This document shows positions 41,879-50,431 of a stretch of 64,000 nucleotides of DNA, piece by piece (positions within the stretch are counted from its first letter, which is position 1; each line of letters starts with the position of its first letter). This stretch comes from JAACFF01 sp963807975 (lineage in GTDB: Bacteria; Chloroflexota; Anaerolineae; Promineifilales; Promineifilaceae), in the NCBI GenBank assembly GCA_963807975.1, contig CAWEDV010000004.1:124001-188000 (forward strand). The letters run 5' to 3'. The notes under the pieces are model-generated. The model worked only from the letters and a program-made list of their open reading frames with translations. It made no database searches and was not told the DNA's origin. Both the position numbers and the translations under genes were made by a program.

Positions 41879-42592
41879 ATGAAGTCGAACACATCGACCG
41901 CCATAGCGCTCACACTCCTGATGCTGGTGCTGGTTCTTGCAGCCGCTGTATTCTTTCTTATTCAGGGACAGCAGGCCATCAAGAATGATTTACACAGCGC
42001 CAACGATCAGGTCCGAGCCGTTGAGAAGCAGCAGGCAGACATCGAACTGCGAAGTTCGGCCGCTCAAGCCACCCTTGATACCTTGGAGATTCGCAGTACG
42101 GCATCCGCTGCTGAGAATGTAGGCTTAACCGAGCAGTTGGCAAACAGCGACCAACTAGATCTGACGCGCGAAGCACAAGATACTCAGCTCAAGACCGATC
42201 TTGATCATGCCAATGCCACGGTACAGGCCTTTGAGTCTCAAGCCCCGCTCGTTGCGATTGTCAACCCACCGGTGGACGATGAATTGGTCGCCGGCCAACC
42301 AGTAGAACTGGTCATCGTCGCCAGTGACCACGCCGGCGTCAACAGTATCGACTTCAACATCGGCAATGATCTACTGCTGCTGGGAGGGCCTGTGGAGGAT
42401 GCTGGACTCACGGCCGTCAAAAGGCATATGTGGACACCTGACGGTGAGGGTCCGGTAGAAATCAGGATCACGGCCACCAATATAAATGGCATCAGCAGTG
42501 AGCATACCGTCAGCCTCATCGTTATCGCCGCGGTTACACCTACGCCCGAAGCGACGGTTGAAACGCTCCCTGAAGCAACCCCCGATAGTTAA
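41879..42592 (+). CDS. Membrane-anchored coiled-coil protein with Ig-like domain
   Basis: 237 residues: N-terminal helix (8-29), a predicted coiled coil (about 32-118, rich in Gln, Ala, Glu and Leu), then a bacterial Ig-like domain at 122-218 ('LVAIVNPPVDDELVAGQPVELVIVASDHAGVNSIDF', ending in 'EHTVSLIVIA') and a Thr/Pro/Glu tail. It is extracytoplasmic and of unknown role. The 265 bases upstream hold no other gene. Confidence 0.6.
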   Translation: MKSNTSTAIALTLLMLVLVLAAAVFFLIQGQQAIKNDLHSANDQVRAVEKQQADIELRSSAAQATLDTLEIRSTASAAENVGLTEQLANSDQLDLTREAQDTQLKTDLDHANATVQAFESQAPLVAIVNPPVDDELVAGQPVELVIVASDHAGVNSIDFNIGNDLLLLGGPVEDAGLTAVKRHMWTPDGEGPVEIRITATNINGISSEHTVSLIVIAAVTPTPEATVETLPEATPDS

Positions 42593-42791
42593 CTACCGGC
42601 CTCCCCACAGCCAAGCGATCCACAGCCAAGCTTTCTTGGCTCACTTTTCCCCTGCCGGCATGATTTCGTGCCATAATTGGAGTAAAATAAGGATAGCGAT
42701 TTAGACCTCGCCGGACGGCTTTCAACAACTTTCGCGAGTGACCGAAGCAGATCAATGGACAAGATGAAACTTACCGAAGGGGAAAAATATC

Positions 42792-43169
42792 ATGGGTGCA
42801 AAGATTAATCGTCAGCCTGGGCCTTTGAATGAAGATGCGCTGCAAATGCTGCGTGACAAGGGTTTGATAAAATTTAGTGATGTGCTTACGTCCGACGATC
42901 AATTGCTGGGCAAGGCAGTTCAACTGCGAGTTCGTCAGGAAGAAGTCAATATCGAATTGAAGCTTTACGCTGCCTATCTCGATGTTGCCAGCCTAAACCT
43001 GGGCACACATTTCTATATCCCGACCGATTTTGTCCAGGATTATGATCCACTGAGCGGCAAGGTATTGCTTTCCGTGCCTTTCTCTGCAATCCAAGATGAG
43101 AGCTGGAACAGAGAGCCTACCTTCATTGCTGGTCATTTAGGAGAGATAGAAGATTTAACGGAACTATAG
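42792..43169 (+). CDS. Small soluble protein, possibly PRC-barrel-like
   Basis: 125 residues, no signal. The middle part ('FSDVLTSDDQLLGKAVQLRVRQEEVNIELKLYAAYLDV') and 'HFYIPTDFVQDYDPLSGKVLLSVPFSAIQDE' have the beta-strand rhythm and the 'G-x2-V' start of PRC-barrel proteins, but similarity is weak. GAAGGGG precedes ATG 42792 by about 9 bases. Function unknown. Confidence 0.6.
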   Translation: MGAKINRQPGPLNEDALQMLRDKGLIKFSDVLTSDDQLLGKAVQLRVRQEEVNIELKLYAAYLDVASLNLGTHFYIPTDFVQDYDPLSGKVLLSVPFSAIQDESWNREPTFIAGHLGEIEDLTEL

Positions 43170-43202
43170 CATCACCCCTTTTGGGGGCACCGCTGCCATA
43201 AA

Positions 43203-43229
43203 AAGAAGGCCGCTTGTCGCGGCCAAAAA
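43203..43229 (-). terminator. Rho-independent terminator of the lepB gene pair
   Basis: Minus strand: GGCCGCGACAAGCGGCCTTCTTTTTA, located 22 bases after the zinc-finger gene stop. It also separates that gene from the convergent small gene on the plus strand. Confidence 0.8.
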
Positions 43230-43250
43230 ATACCCTAATCCTTGTTAAAA

Positions 43251-43550
43251 TCAACTGCCTCTTCTGACAGGCGTCCATTCCTGGGAATGCTCAGTCAGAG
43301 GAGTCTTCTTGCGCCGCTTCTCTTTTGAGTCCCTGGCAAAATTCTCCAGCATCCTTTCCATCGAGTGCAGAAATTGGGGATCGAAGTTTACTCGTCCGCA
43401 CATATCACATCGATTGGCCGGAGCATTAGGCAAAATGATCATATGAGAACCGAATCTGCGCATATACGTCCTCGGTACAGGCCGGCAGCGTCCCACATGA
43501 CATTCCTCACATTTAAGGCTCAAATTAGGATCCCCTTGCTCTGCACTCAA
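43251..43550 (-). CDS. YgiT-type zinc-finger protein
   Basis: 99 residues with two Cys pairs ('CEECHVGRC' and 'CDMCGRV') framing a short beta region, as in YgiT/MqsA-type zinc fingers. A helical segment and a basic tail follow. The C-terminal HTH of MqsA antitoxins is absent. Its start overlaps the signal peptidase stop by 4 bases. It is probably a small DNA- or protein-binding factor; the role is unknown. Confidence 0.6.
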   Translation of the reverse strand: MSAEQGDPNLSLKCEECHVGRCRPVPRTYMRRFGSHMIILPNAPANRCDMCGRVNFDPQFLHSMERMLENFARDSKEKRRKKTPLTEHSQEWTPVRRGS

Positions 43551-44155
43551 TTGGCTGCCTGCGCACTATGGGTAACTTCTCCCCAATCGCTTGGAGGCCA
43601 ATAAACAAACAGCGCCTTGCCCAATAAATTCTCTTCCGGCAGATAACCCCATGAATGAGAATCGCTGGAATTATTGCGATTATCACCCAGGACAAAATAC
43701 TGGCCCGTAGGAACCTCCCAATTACCCGAGTAATTGGGTGAATCCGCTATAAATGGTTCTTGTTGAGCTTCGCCATTAACCCAGACCGTGCCGTTGTTGA
43801 TTTCCACCTGATCACCCGGTACGCCGACGACTCGCTTAATCAAGTTTAGCTCATTGCGCGGGTGGCGAAAGACAACGATGTCCCCCTGCTCCGGATCGTC
43901 CATCACATAAGTAACGTTGTTGATGATCAGATATTCACCATCAAGCAGCGTAGGGTTCATGCTGCTGCCATCAATGCGGTAGCGTCCAATCAAGCTGTGT
44001 ACCAGCCAGAAAATGAAAAAGGTAAGCAGCAAGGTCTCGATTACTTCACGTATAACCAGTTCAGGCGGTTGGCGATATGAATTTGACTCCATTTGCCTAC
44101 CGCTATTATCACCTGCTTCTTCAGGCTGTTGTCTATCGTGGTTGGCAATTGCCAT
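43547..44155 (-). CDS. lepB: Signal peptidase I
   Basis: 202 residues with one N-terminal helix (about 38-58). The catalytic Ser is in 'IDGSSMNPTLLDGEYLI' and the Lys in 'LIKRVVGVPGDQV'. The C-terminal box 'GDNRNNSSDSHSWG' completes the family signature. It removes signal peptides of exported proteins, including the many cytochromes here. ATG 44155 has GAAGG 5 bases upstream; a longer GTG start at 44167 is possible. Confidence 0.93.
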   Translation of the reverse strand: MAIANHDRQQPEEAGDNSGRQMESNSYRQPPELVIREVIETLLLTFFIFWLVHSLIGRYRIDGSSMNPTLLDGEYLIINNVTYVMDDPEQGDIVVFRHPRNELNLIKRVVGVPGDQVEINNGTVWVNGEAQQEPFIADSPNYSGNWEVPTGQYFVLGDNRNNSSDSHSWGYLPEENLLGKALFVYWPPSDWGEVTHSAQAAN

Positions 44156-44346
44156 CGACACCTTCACCTACGATCAATGAGTAATGATCAGATGCGTCAC
44201 ATTAAACGCTGGATCTAAAAAATTATATGCTAGCCAAAAAGACGGCGCAAATGCGGGCCGAACCCACGTTCTGATTAAGAATACGCAAGCAAGATTAAGA
44301 CTGCCTGCCCATAACGGTTTTCCTAATTCCCTTCTTAATTTCGCTG

Positions 44347-44374
44347 TTGCCTCCATAACGGCGCATGCTATAAT
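44347..44374 (+). promoter_or_regulatory. Promoter of tRNA-Lys
   Basis: TTGCCT - 16 bases - TATAAT with an extended TG (TGCTATAAT), ending 12 bases before the tRNA. Confidence 0.7.
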
Positions 44375-44386
44375 CTTGATGTTAGT

Positions 44387-44459
44387 GGGCCATTAGCTCA
44401 GTTGGTAGAGCAGGTGACTTTTAATCACTTGGTCGGGGGTTCGAGTCCCTCATGGCCCA
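44387..44459 (+). tRNA. tRNA-Lys (anticodon TTT)
   Basis: 73 bases fold as a cloverleaf: acceptor GGGCCAT/ATGGCCC, D-stem GCTC/GAGC, anticodon stem GTGAC/GTCAC-like with loop CTTTTAA, and T-arm GGGGG-TTCGAGT-CCCTC. The discriminator is A, and CCA is not encoded. Confidence 0.95.
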
Positions 44460-44467
44460 CTCTTCTT

Positions 44468-45820
44468 TTATCGAGCTACAAACCGCCCCTGACCCCGCTG
44501 TCCACAGAAATGCCCATCTTCAACGATGATTTGTCCACGGATGAGCGTTGTTTCCGTCCATCCCTCTAGTTCAATCCCATCATAGGGCGTCCAATCGACA
44601 TTTTCGTGCAAGGCTTCCGTTGACAATGTGATCTGCTTATGGGGATCAAAGATCACCAGGTCGGCGTCGTAACCGATCACTATCTTGCCCTTGTTGGCAA
44701 ATCCAGCCAGCTCAGCGGGAGTTGTACAGCAGGCCGCCACCCATTGATTGGCGGTTAGTCGTCCGCTGCGCACGCCAAATGAATAAACAGCCGCCAACCG
44801 GCTCTCCACGGAGGGCACTCCGCCGGGAATTGTGCTGTAATTGTCTAATCCTGTGCTTTTTTCAGCGCTGGTGAAGGGGCAATGATCCGTGGTCACCACC
44901 TGTAAATCTTCATTACCAAGGGCGCGCCACAGGGCATCCTGCGCTTGCTTTGCGCGAATGGGGGGCGAACAAACCGGCCATGCGCCCTTAACGCCTGGAG
45001 CATCATAAACATCCTCGGTTAACAGCAGGTACTGCGGGCAGGTTTCTCCGCTGATGGGCAAGCCTTGGCGGCGCGCCCGGGCTATTTCCTGCACCGCTTC
45101 TTCGCAGGTCACATGGAATATGTGGGCGCGCGTCCCTACGTACTTGGCCAATTCGATAACCCGGTTGACTGCCTCCCCTTCAAATTGAGCGGGCCGGCTG
45201 CGCGGGTGCCAGTGCGCGGAGGTGCGTCCTGCAGCCAGATTTTGGGCGATCAAGGTGCAGATCACATCCCAATTCTCGGCATGCACAACAGGCAAGCCGT
45301 TTACCTCACGGATTGCCTGCAACGCCTGCAGCAGTTGTCCATCATCCAGGCGTAAACCGTAAGCCATGTACAGTTTGAAACTGCCGCAGCCGGCTTCATG
45401 AGCCTGCGGCACCTGGTTCAATTTGTCTATTTCGGTGGGACCAATGGTCATATGTAGGCCATAATCGATCACCACCAGCGGATCAGCCAGGGCACGACGG
45501 TCACGCAGCGCATCAACCATCGTTTCCGCGCCATGCGGTTCGACAAAGTCCACGATAGCCGTCGTCCCGCCCAATGCTGCCGCTCTCGTGCCCGTAAAAA
45601 AGTCATCGGATGAGACGAATTCTCCAATGGGCATCTGCATATGCGTATGCATATCAACCGCTCCCGGGATGACCAGCTTACCGGCAGCATCGATTTCCTT
45701 ATCGCCAGCCAATCCGCGACCTAGGGCTGCAATGATTTCCCCCTTAAGGCCAATATCAGCCTCATAGGTGGAATCGGCCGTTACAATGGTTCCATTTTTG
45801 ATCACGACGTCAAAAGACAT
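44468..45820 (-). CDS. Dihydropyrimidinase / D-hydantoinase
   Basis: 450 residues of the cyclic amidohydrolase family. The metal site includes 'PGAVDMHTHMQMP' (His-x-His), the carboxylated Lys region 'GCGSFKLYMAYG', 'VHAENWD', 'HIFHVTCEEA' and 'TTDHCPFT' (Asp). It opens dihydropyrimidine or hydantoin rings to N-carbamoyl amino acids. No carbamoylase or dihydropyrimidine dehydrogenase is adjacent, so the substrate remains open. Genes nearby for nucleoside-type uptake could supply pyrimidines, though they are 10 kb away. Confidence 0.9.
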   Translation of the reverse strand: MSFDVVIKNGTIVTADSTYEADIGLKGEIIAALGRGLAGDKEIDAAGKLVIPGAVDMHTHMQMPIGEFVSSDDFFTGTRAAALGGTTAIVDFVEPHGAETMVDALRDRRALADPLVVIDYGLHMTIGPTEIDKLNQVPQAHEAGCGSFKLYMAYGLRLDDGQLLQALQAIREVNGLPVVHAENWDVICTLIAQNLAAGRTSAHWHPRSRPAQFEGEAVNRVIELAKYVGTRAHIFHVTCEEAVQEIARARRQGLPISGETCPQYLLLTEDVYDAPGVKGAWPVCSPPIRAKQAQDALWRALGNEDLQVVTTDHCPFTSAEKSTGLDNYSTIPGGVPSVESRLAAVYSFGVRSGRLTANQWVAACCTTPAELAGFANKGKIVIGYDADLVIFDPHKQITLSTEALHENVDWTPYDGIELEGWTETTLIRGQIIVEDGHFCGQRGQGRFVAR

Positions 45821-45891
45821 GGCAACTCCCAGATGTATTTCGCAGCTTTCGCCTGTTGTTACTAATACTGGAAATTATAGCCCCTACAACG

Positions 45892-45923
45892 AAAAAAGCC
45901 CCGCTGATTGCGGGGCCTTTTTC
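45892..45923. terminator. Terminator-like hairpin upstream of hydantoinase
   Basis: AAAAAAGCCCCGC-TGATT-GCGGGGCCTTTTT has A- and T-runs on both sides. It lies in the 404-base gap between the divergent hydantoinase and mutase genes, where it could insulate them or attenuate the hydantoinase leader. The only other signal in the gap is the promoter/operator at 46025. Confidence 0.7.
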
Positions 45924-46024
45924 GGGAAGAGGAGAAAAAGGAGGAAAGAGGAAGTTATTTCTGACTTTCACCGTTAGGTGTCTATCAATTAATAACAATT
46001 ATATTATAAACCCTCTTTTGGGAG

Positions 46025-46069
46025 TTGACAAGCTTTTTATCAAATAAATAGTGTAAACTGCTTTACACT
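46025..46069 (+). promoter_or_regulatory. Promoter with perfect inverted-repeat operator before methylmalonyl-CoA mutase
   Basis: A consensus TTGACA (46025-46030) is followed by AT-rich -10 candidates and by AGTGTAAA-CTGC-TTTACACT (46050-46069), a perfect 8-bp inverted repeat with 4-base centre. It overlaps the expected -10 and start region, the position of a repressor operator. The cognate repressor is not in the window. Confidence 0.6.
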
Positions 46070-46224
46070 TTGCGTGTTCATCCTAAAAGAAGTCTACTGA
46101 ATCGCGGGATTGGCTCGCTTTTTTTGTTGATCTTGCCTTCTCATATAGCCCAAGCCATGTTATTCTTGGCACAAGATGAGGCCCGTTCATAGGCTTTTCA
46201 AATGCGGAGGTAAATGACAACCAG

Positions 46225-47883
46225 ATGAGCATCCAGGACAACAAAAAAAGGTGGCAAGAGGAAATTGTCGATCCAATCGTCAAGCGCTTTCCGGAGCGCA
46301 AAGAACAGTTTGAAACCACGTCAGACATCCCTGTTGAGCGTGTATACGTGCCCCCACCCGACGGCCGTGATTATGAAGAAGATCTCGGATTTCCCGGCGA
46401 ATATCCTTTCACGCGCGGTGTCCAGCCGACCATGTACCGGGGGCGCTATTGGACCATGCGCCAATACGCCGGCTTTGGCACGGCCGCAGAGTCAAATCAG
46501 CGCTACAGATTCCTCTTGGATCAAGGTCAAACAGGGCTGTCCGTAGCTTTTGACCTGCCTACGCAAATCGGCTACGATGCCGACGATCCCTTGGCTGCTG
46601 GAGAAATTGGCAAAGTTGGTGTAAGCATATCCAGCCTAGCCGACATGAAAACGCTGCTCGATGGCATTCCCCTGGACAAAGTCAGTGTCAGTATGACCAT
46701 CAATGCCCCTGCAGCCATCCTCTTAGCTATGGTCATCGCCGTGGCCAAAGAACAAGGAGTTGAGAACAATCAACTGCGCGGCACCATTCAAAATGACATC
46801 CTAAAAGAATACGTCGCTCGTGGGACCTATATCTTCCCCCCAAAACCGTCCATGCGCCTCATCACCGACGTCATCGATTACTGCAGCCGGGAAGTTCCAC
46901 GCTGGAATCCAATCTCGATTTCTGGCTATCATATTCGCGAGGCAGGCAGTACCGCCGCGCAAGAGATTGCCTTCACCTTGGCCAACGGCATCACCTATGT
47001 CCAGGCTGCCATAAACGCTGGCCTCGATGTAGATAAATTCGCCAGACAGCTTTCTTTCTTCTTCAACGCCCATAATAATTTCTTGGAGGAAATCGCTAAA
47101 TACCGCGCCGCCCGCCGCTTATGGGCGCGAATCATGCGCAATCGCTTCGGAGCCAAAGACCCTTGCAGTTGGCGGTTGAGATTCCACACTCAGACTGCGG
47201 GAAGCACCCTCACAGCCCAACAGCCAGAAAACAATGTCATCCGCGTCACTCTCCAGGCTCTCGCCGCTGTCCTGGGCGGAACCCAGAGCTTGCACACCAA
47301 CAGCCGTGATGAGGCCCTGGCCCTGCCCACGGCCGATGCGGTACAGATAGCTCTGCGCACGCAGCAGATCATCGCCAATGAAAGCGGCGTTGCCGATACA
47401 ATCGATCCTTTAGGGGGATCCTATTTCATTGAGAGTTTGACCGATGACCTGGAATCTCGCGCCCAATCCTATATCGAGGAGATCGATCAGATGGGGGGTA
47501 TGATGGAAGCCATCGATACCGGATTTGTCCAATACGAAATTCAGGAAGCAGCCTACAGATTCCAGCGCGACCTTGAAGCAAATCGGGAAATCGTCGTTGG
47601 CGTCAATCGCTTTCTTCAAGACAGCGAAAACTTGCATATGGAGATGATGAAATTGGACCCAGCCATTGAAGAAGACCAGCGTGAACGATTGATCCACCTG
47701 CGCGGGGAGCGCGACAATCAGAAAGTCGCTGAATTACGAAGCCAGATTGAGTCCGCCGCGCACTCGGGTGAAAATCTCATGCCATTGTTTATAGTGAGCG
47801 TTGAAAATATGCTTACCCTGGGCGAGATATGCCACTCCTTGCGCGCCGTCTGGGGAGAATATCGTCCCCATATCGCCGTATAA
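46225..47883 (+). CDS. Methylmalonyl-CoA mutase, catalytic (alpha N-terminal) subunit
   Basis: 552 residues, the substrate-binding TIM barrel only; the B12-binding domain must be a separate subunit encoded elsewhere. Motifs include 'PFTRGVQPTMYRGRYWTMRQYAGFGTAAESN', 'GLSVAFDLPTQIGYDADDPLA', 'TIQNDILKEYVARGTYIFPP' and 'RFHTQTAGSTLTAQQPENN'. It interconverts methylmalonyl-CoA and succinyl-CoA. The epimerase gene 63 bases downstream completes the propionyl-CoA branch apart from the carboxylase and small subunit. Confidence 0.93.
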   Translation: MSIQDNKKRWQEEIVDPIVKRFPERKEQFETTSDIPVERVYVPPPDGRDYEEDLGFPGEYPFTRGVQPTMYRGRYWTMRQYAGFGTAAESNQRYRFLLDQGQTGLSVAFDLPTQIGYDADDPLAAGEIGKVGVSISSLADMKTLLDGIPLDKVSVSMTINAPAAILLAMVIAVAKEQGVENNQLRGTIQNDILKEYVARGTYIFPPKPSMRLITDVIDYCSREVPRWNPISISGYHIREAGSTAAQEIAFTLANGITYVQAAINAGLDVDKFARQLSFFFNAHNNFLEEIAKYRAARRLWARIMRNRFGAKDPCSWRLRFHTQTAGSTLTAQQPENNVIRVTLQALAAVLGGTQSLHTNSRDEALALPTADAVQIALRTQQIIANESGVADTIDPLGGSYFIESLTDDLESRAQSYIEEIDQMGGMMEAIDTGFVQYEIQEAAYRFQRDLEANREIVVGVNRFLQDSENLHMEMMKLDPAIEEDQRERLIHLRGERDNQKVAELRSQIESAAHSGENLMPLFIVSVENMLTLGEICHSLRAVWGEYRPHIAV

Positions 47884-47946
47884 ATTAAATGGCTTTCTCA
47901 TCTGGTCCCGAATGGCAAAGGAAGAGACTTAAGGATATAGAGAAAG

Positions 47947-48357
47947 ATGATCAAGAAAATCGACCATATAGCAATTTTACTACCTGAATTAGCCAGCGGT
48001 ACCGAATTTTGGGTGGAAGCGTTAGGTCTGCCGCTCGAAAAAATCGAAGAGGTTCCCGAACAGCAGGTAAAAATCGCTTTCCTTCCCGTGGGGGATAGTG
48101 AGATCGAATTAATCGAGCCTACCAATGACACCAGCGGTGTCGCTGCCTACCTACAGAAGCGGGGGCCTGGCCTGCACCATATCTGTCTAGAAGTAGATGA
48201 CATCGATGAGACGCTCACCCGTTTAAAAAAGGCGAATGTGCCGCTCATCGACGAGGAGCCAATGACGAGCGCTGATGGCAAGCAGCTGGCCTTCATCCAC
48301 CCCAAAGGTGCAGGCGGTGTCCTGGTGGAATTATACCAATTGCCTGATCAAGTCTAG
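47947..48357 (+). CDS. mce: Methylmalonyl-CoA epimerase
   Basis: 136 residues of the vicinal-oxygen-chelate fold. Metal ligands are expected at the N-terminal His ('IDHIAI'), the Glu/His of 'GPGLHHICLEVDDI' and the C-terminal Glu ('VLVELYQL'). 'LPVGDSEIELIEPTNDTSGVAAYLQKRGPGLHH' is diagnostic. It racemises (S)- to (R)-methylmalonyl-CoA for the mutase encoded just upstream. Confidence 0.93.
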   Translation: MIKKIDHIAILLPELASGTEFWVEALGLPLEKIEEVPEQQVKIAFLPVGDSEIELIEPTNDTSGVAAYLQKRGPGLHHICLEVDDIDETLTRLKKANVPLIDEEPMTSADGKQLAFIHPKGAGGVLVELYQLPDQV

Positions 48358-48424
48358 AATGTGCATAGGGCGAAAAAGTGCAGATTTTTAAGCCACCGCG
48401 CTTCCCAGGAATCCTAAGATATGC

Positions 48425-48597
48425 TATGATGGTGTTAAGCTACTGCACTGGCAGCTTATTGTCGTGAGTCAAACTATTTGGAGCATGGATGGCAAGTCTT
48501 GGTTGGTAGTCTCGGGGGATTACCCCAGTTGCCGAATATTGGCCTATCGTCTGTACTCCATGACAAAGCCACCCAGTGCGGTGGCTCTTTTTATTTC
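48425..48597 (+). ncRNA. Candidate structured RNA (6S-like), with promoter and terminator
   Basis: An extended -10 box TGCTATGAT ends at 48430. The region to the terminator GCCACC-CAGTGC-GGTGGC-TCTTTTTA (48570-48597) encodes no plausible protein. The 5' segment TTGTCGTGAGT (from 48459) can pair with ACTCCATGACAA just before the terminator, closing a rod-like fold. An apical GGGG-GATTA-CCCC hairpin lies within. Size (about 160 bases) and shape resemble 6S RNA, but no diagnostic sequence is recognised. Confidence 0.45.
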
Positions 48598-49314
48598 TAA
48601 TGGGACGCCGACACAAGAAATTTGCCGGGCGCGGATGAACGCTGAGAACACGGATTAATTCTGTCTTTCTACCCCTGCCCGTTCTAGTCCAGGTACCGAC
48701 CAAGAACATCTCCACGTAACCCCGAATCTTCCCCTCCATGGTTCCTAATCGTCAACACAAACTGCCCATGTTCCAGCTTCAAAACGCTGGGTTGCTGATC
48801 GTTTTATCCTAAAGGCAGGTCACCTCTAGTCACTTGATCACGGGTTTAAGGATATTTAGAAAACAAAAACCGCCTCTAATGGAGGCGGTTTTAGCGGCTC
48901 AAACACCAGGAGGGCAGTATTTGAACCAAGATTTCGATTAATGCCCGGGTCGAGGGAGGGATGGGCGCTAACCTAGGCCTAGTCAGGGTTGTTCCAGTCG
49001 CGTTTCTCTCGTGCCAGTTTGGGGGGAGGAGTTCCTCTTAACCTGACCAAGCTTATCAATATGTTACAACATTTTACTGCAAATGTCTACTACGAATGGC
49101 ATTCACTGGAAGCATTTGGGCAGCTGTTGTGAAGAATAATCCGCATGTGATCTTTATCCTATATCACTTGTGACTTTTATCACTATCAAAACCAGACACT
49201 TTGTTTTACAGTAATAGTCTGAGTGAATAGGCTGTATTGTTGGCGTCATATTTCACCAAGTTTCTGCTTACTTGACGCAGTAGCGACACCGTCCAATTTG
49301 GCCAGGAAATAAAC
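48598..49314 (-). other. Gene-free stretch with minus-strand terminator and possible structured RNA
   Basis: No convincing protein gene. On the minus strand, AAAACCGCCTC-CATT-AGAGGCGGTTTTTGTTTT (48860-48893) is a strong terminator. Upstream of it (about 48900-49050) segments can pair over distance, for example GTCAGG-TT (49041-49048 region) with AACCCTGAC (about 48981-48989). This may be a minus-strand structured RNA of unknown class. From 48598 to 48860 I see nothing recognisable. Confidence 0.3.
48860..48893 (-). terminator. Strong bidirectional-looking terminator
   Basis: An 11-bp perfect stem (AAAACCGCCTC/GAGGCGGTTTT) with a four-base loop. The longer T-run is on the minus strand, where no protein gene feeds into it. 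Confidence 0.8.
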
Positions 49315-49818
49315 ATGAATGAAGGATTAGTGTATCGTGATCAACTGCTTTCTGATCTAAACGATTGTGTCGTTCTCGCTGCCGATTTCTTCATGCTTGT
49401 TCATGAAAATCTCTATGATGGCCATCAAACTGCGCGGGAAGTTTTAGCTCACCTTGTCTTCTGGCATCGTGAGTATTCTACAATCGCCGCAGCTTTATCA
49501 CTGAAGGAAGATCCTGTGTTGTTAGCCGGATCGTTGGCTGTCCTCAATCAACAAGCAGCGGCCGAATTTCAGCAGTGGACTATGGATGAATTGGCCAAAC
49601 ATCTCATCAATACCCAAGAGCGATTGGATGCAAATCTGCGTCAAATGACAGATTGGAGCGTCAATTTTCCGTTTAAAAAGGGTTGCCGTAAGCTCGACGT
49701 TGTCGGGCGCATTTGTTCCATTATCGACCATATCAGGCATCACCTGGTTCGACAGGAACGGGCGTTCCGCCGCGGAGAGGATTGGATCAAAGCCTACTAC
49801 TTGGATCCCACCACATAA
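49315..49818 (+). CDS. DinB-superfamily-like protein
   Basis: 167 residues, helical, soluble. 'TAREVLAHLVFWHREYSTIAAAL' and 'CSIIDHIRHHLVRQERAF' give the spaced His residues expected for a DinB-like four-helix bundle (His in 'AHLVFWH' and the final 'HIRHHL'). It is similar in type to the protein at 11018 but more divergent. There is no operon partner. Function unknown; the family includes metal-dependent thiol transferases and hydrolases. Confidence 0.6.
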   Translation: MNEGLVYRDQLLSDLNDCVVLAADFFMLVHENLYDGHQTAREVLAHLVFWHREYSTIAAALSLKEDPVLLAGSLAVLNQQAAAEFQQWTMDELAKHLINTQERLDANLRQMTDWSVNFPFKKGCRKLDVVGRICSIIDHIRHHLVRQERAFRRGEDWIKAYYLDPTT

Positions 49819-49872
49819 TAGTCAATTCCAAAAATCTGGTTTTGCGTTGACCCAAGACAGCAATGGATGGCC

Positions 49873-50367
49873 CTAATTCGGGTCACCATTATCTTGACTG
49901 AACATGTTCAGCCACATATCTATCTCATCTGAATTCAGCGCTGGATCTTCTATACTCTCCACCGCTGGCCTCTCTTTGCCCTTATCCTGTTCTTGATCCA
50001 TCTTGTCGGCGAATTGTTCCGACCGCAGCACATTCATCCGCCGCCTTTCTGCGCTGCGAATAATTCTTTGATCGCTGGAAATGAGTGTATATTCGCCCGG
50101 GTTATTTACATTTCCGATACGATTGATCAGCAGAGAATCGGCTGTTCGCCCAGAAGGAGCAAAAATCACCTTCACTGAGCCTGATGAGAGCCCTCTCTCT
50201 ACCCCACCTGGCAGACCATGGTCAAAAATGACGGTCACCTTGCGCTTCCGACCCCGCGCCGCCCAACTGCGCAGACGCAGTACCAGCTCCACCTCATCAT
50301 CGGGATCGTCCAGGTTGATATCAGACATCTTGCCTATCAAATTATGCCCATCGATTAAGTACTGCAT
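49873..50367 (-). CDS. NYN-domain (YacP-like) PIN-fold protein
   Basis: 164 residues. 'YLIDGHNLIGKM' at the N-terminus supplies the first catalytic Asp; 'VTVIFDHG', 'TADSLLINRI' and 'LISSDQRIIRSAERR' supply further acidic residues, matching YacP-type NYN nucleases (Rae1-like) thought to act on RNA at the ribosome. A Glu/Asp tail lacks similarity. It follows the helicase gene by 64 bases on the same strand, so co-transcription is likely. Confidence 0.82.
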   Translation of the reverse strand: MQYLIDGHNLIGKMSDINLDDPDDEVELVLRLRSWAARGRKRKVTVIFDHGLPGGVERGLSSGSVKVIFAPSGRTADSLLINRIGNVNNPGEYTLISSDQRIIRSAERRRMNVLRSEQFADKMDQEQDKGKERPAVESIEDPALNSDEIDMWLNMFSQDNGDPN

Positions 50368-50431
50368 TGTCTTTTACAAAAATGAACCAGGTTCGTCAGC
50401 AGAATCGCCAGTGAACGACCACAAGAGCATA

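Noticed and set aside
48440..48739. Short open frames over the candidate RNA
   Set aside because: They lie across a promoter-terminator unit with RNA pairing and show no protein-like composition.
48900..48960. Possible tRNA or tmRNA end on the minus strand (GGTTCAAAT-like segment)
   Set aside because: The flanking bases cannot form a T-stem or acceptor stem, and no other arm is found.
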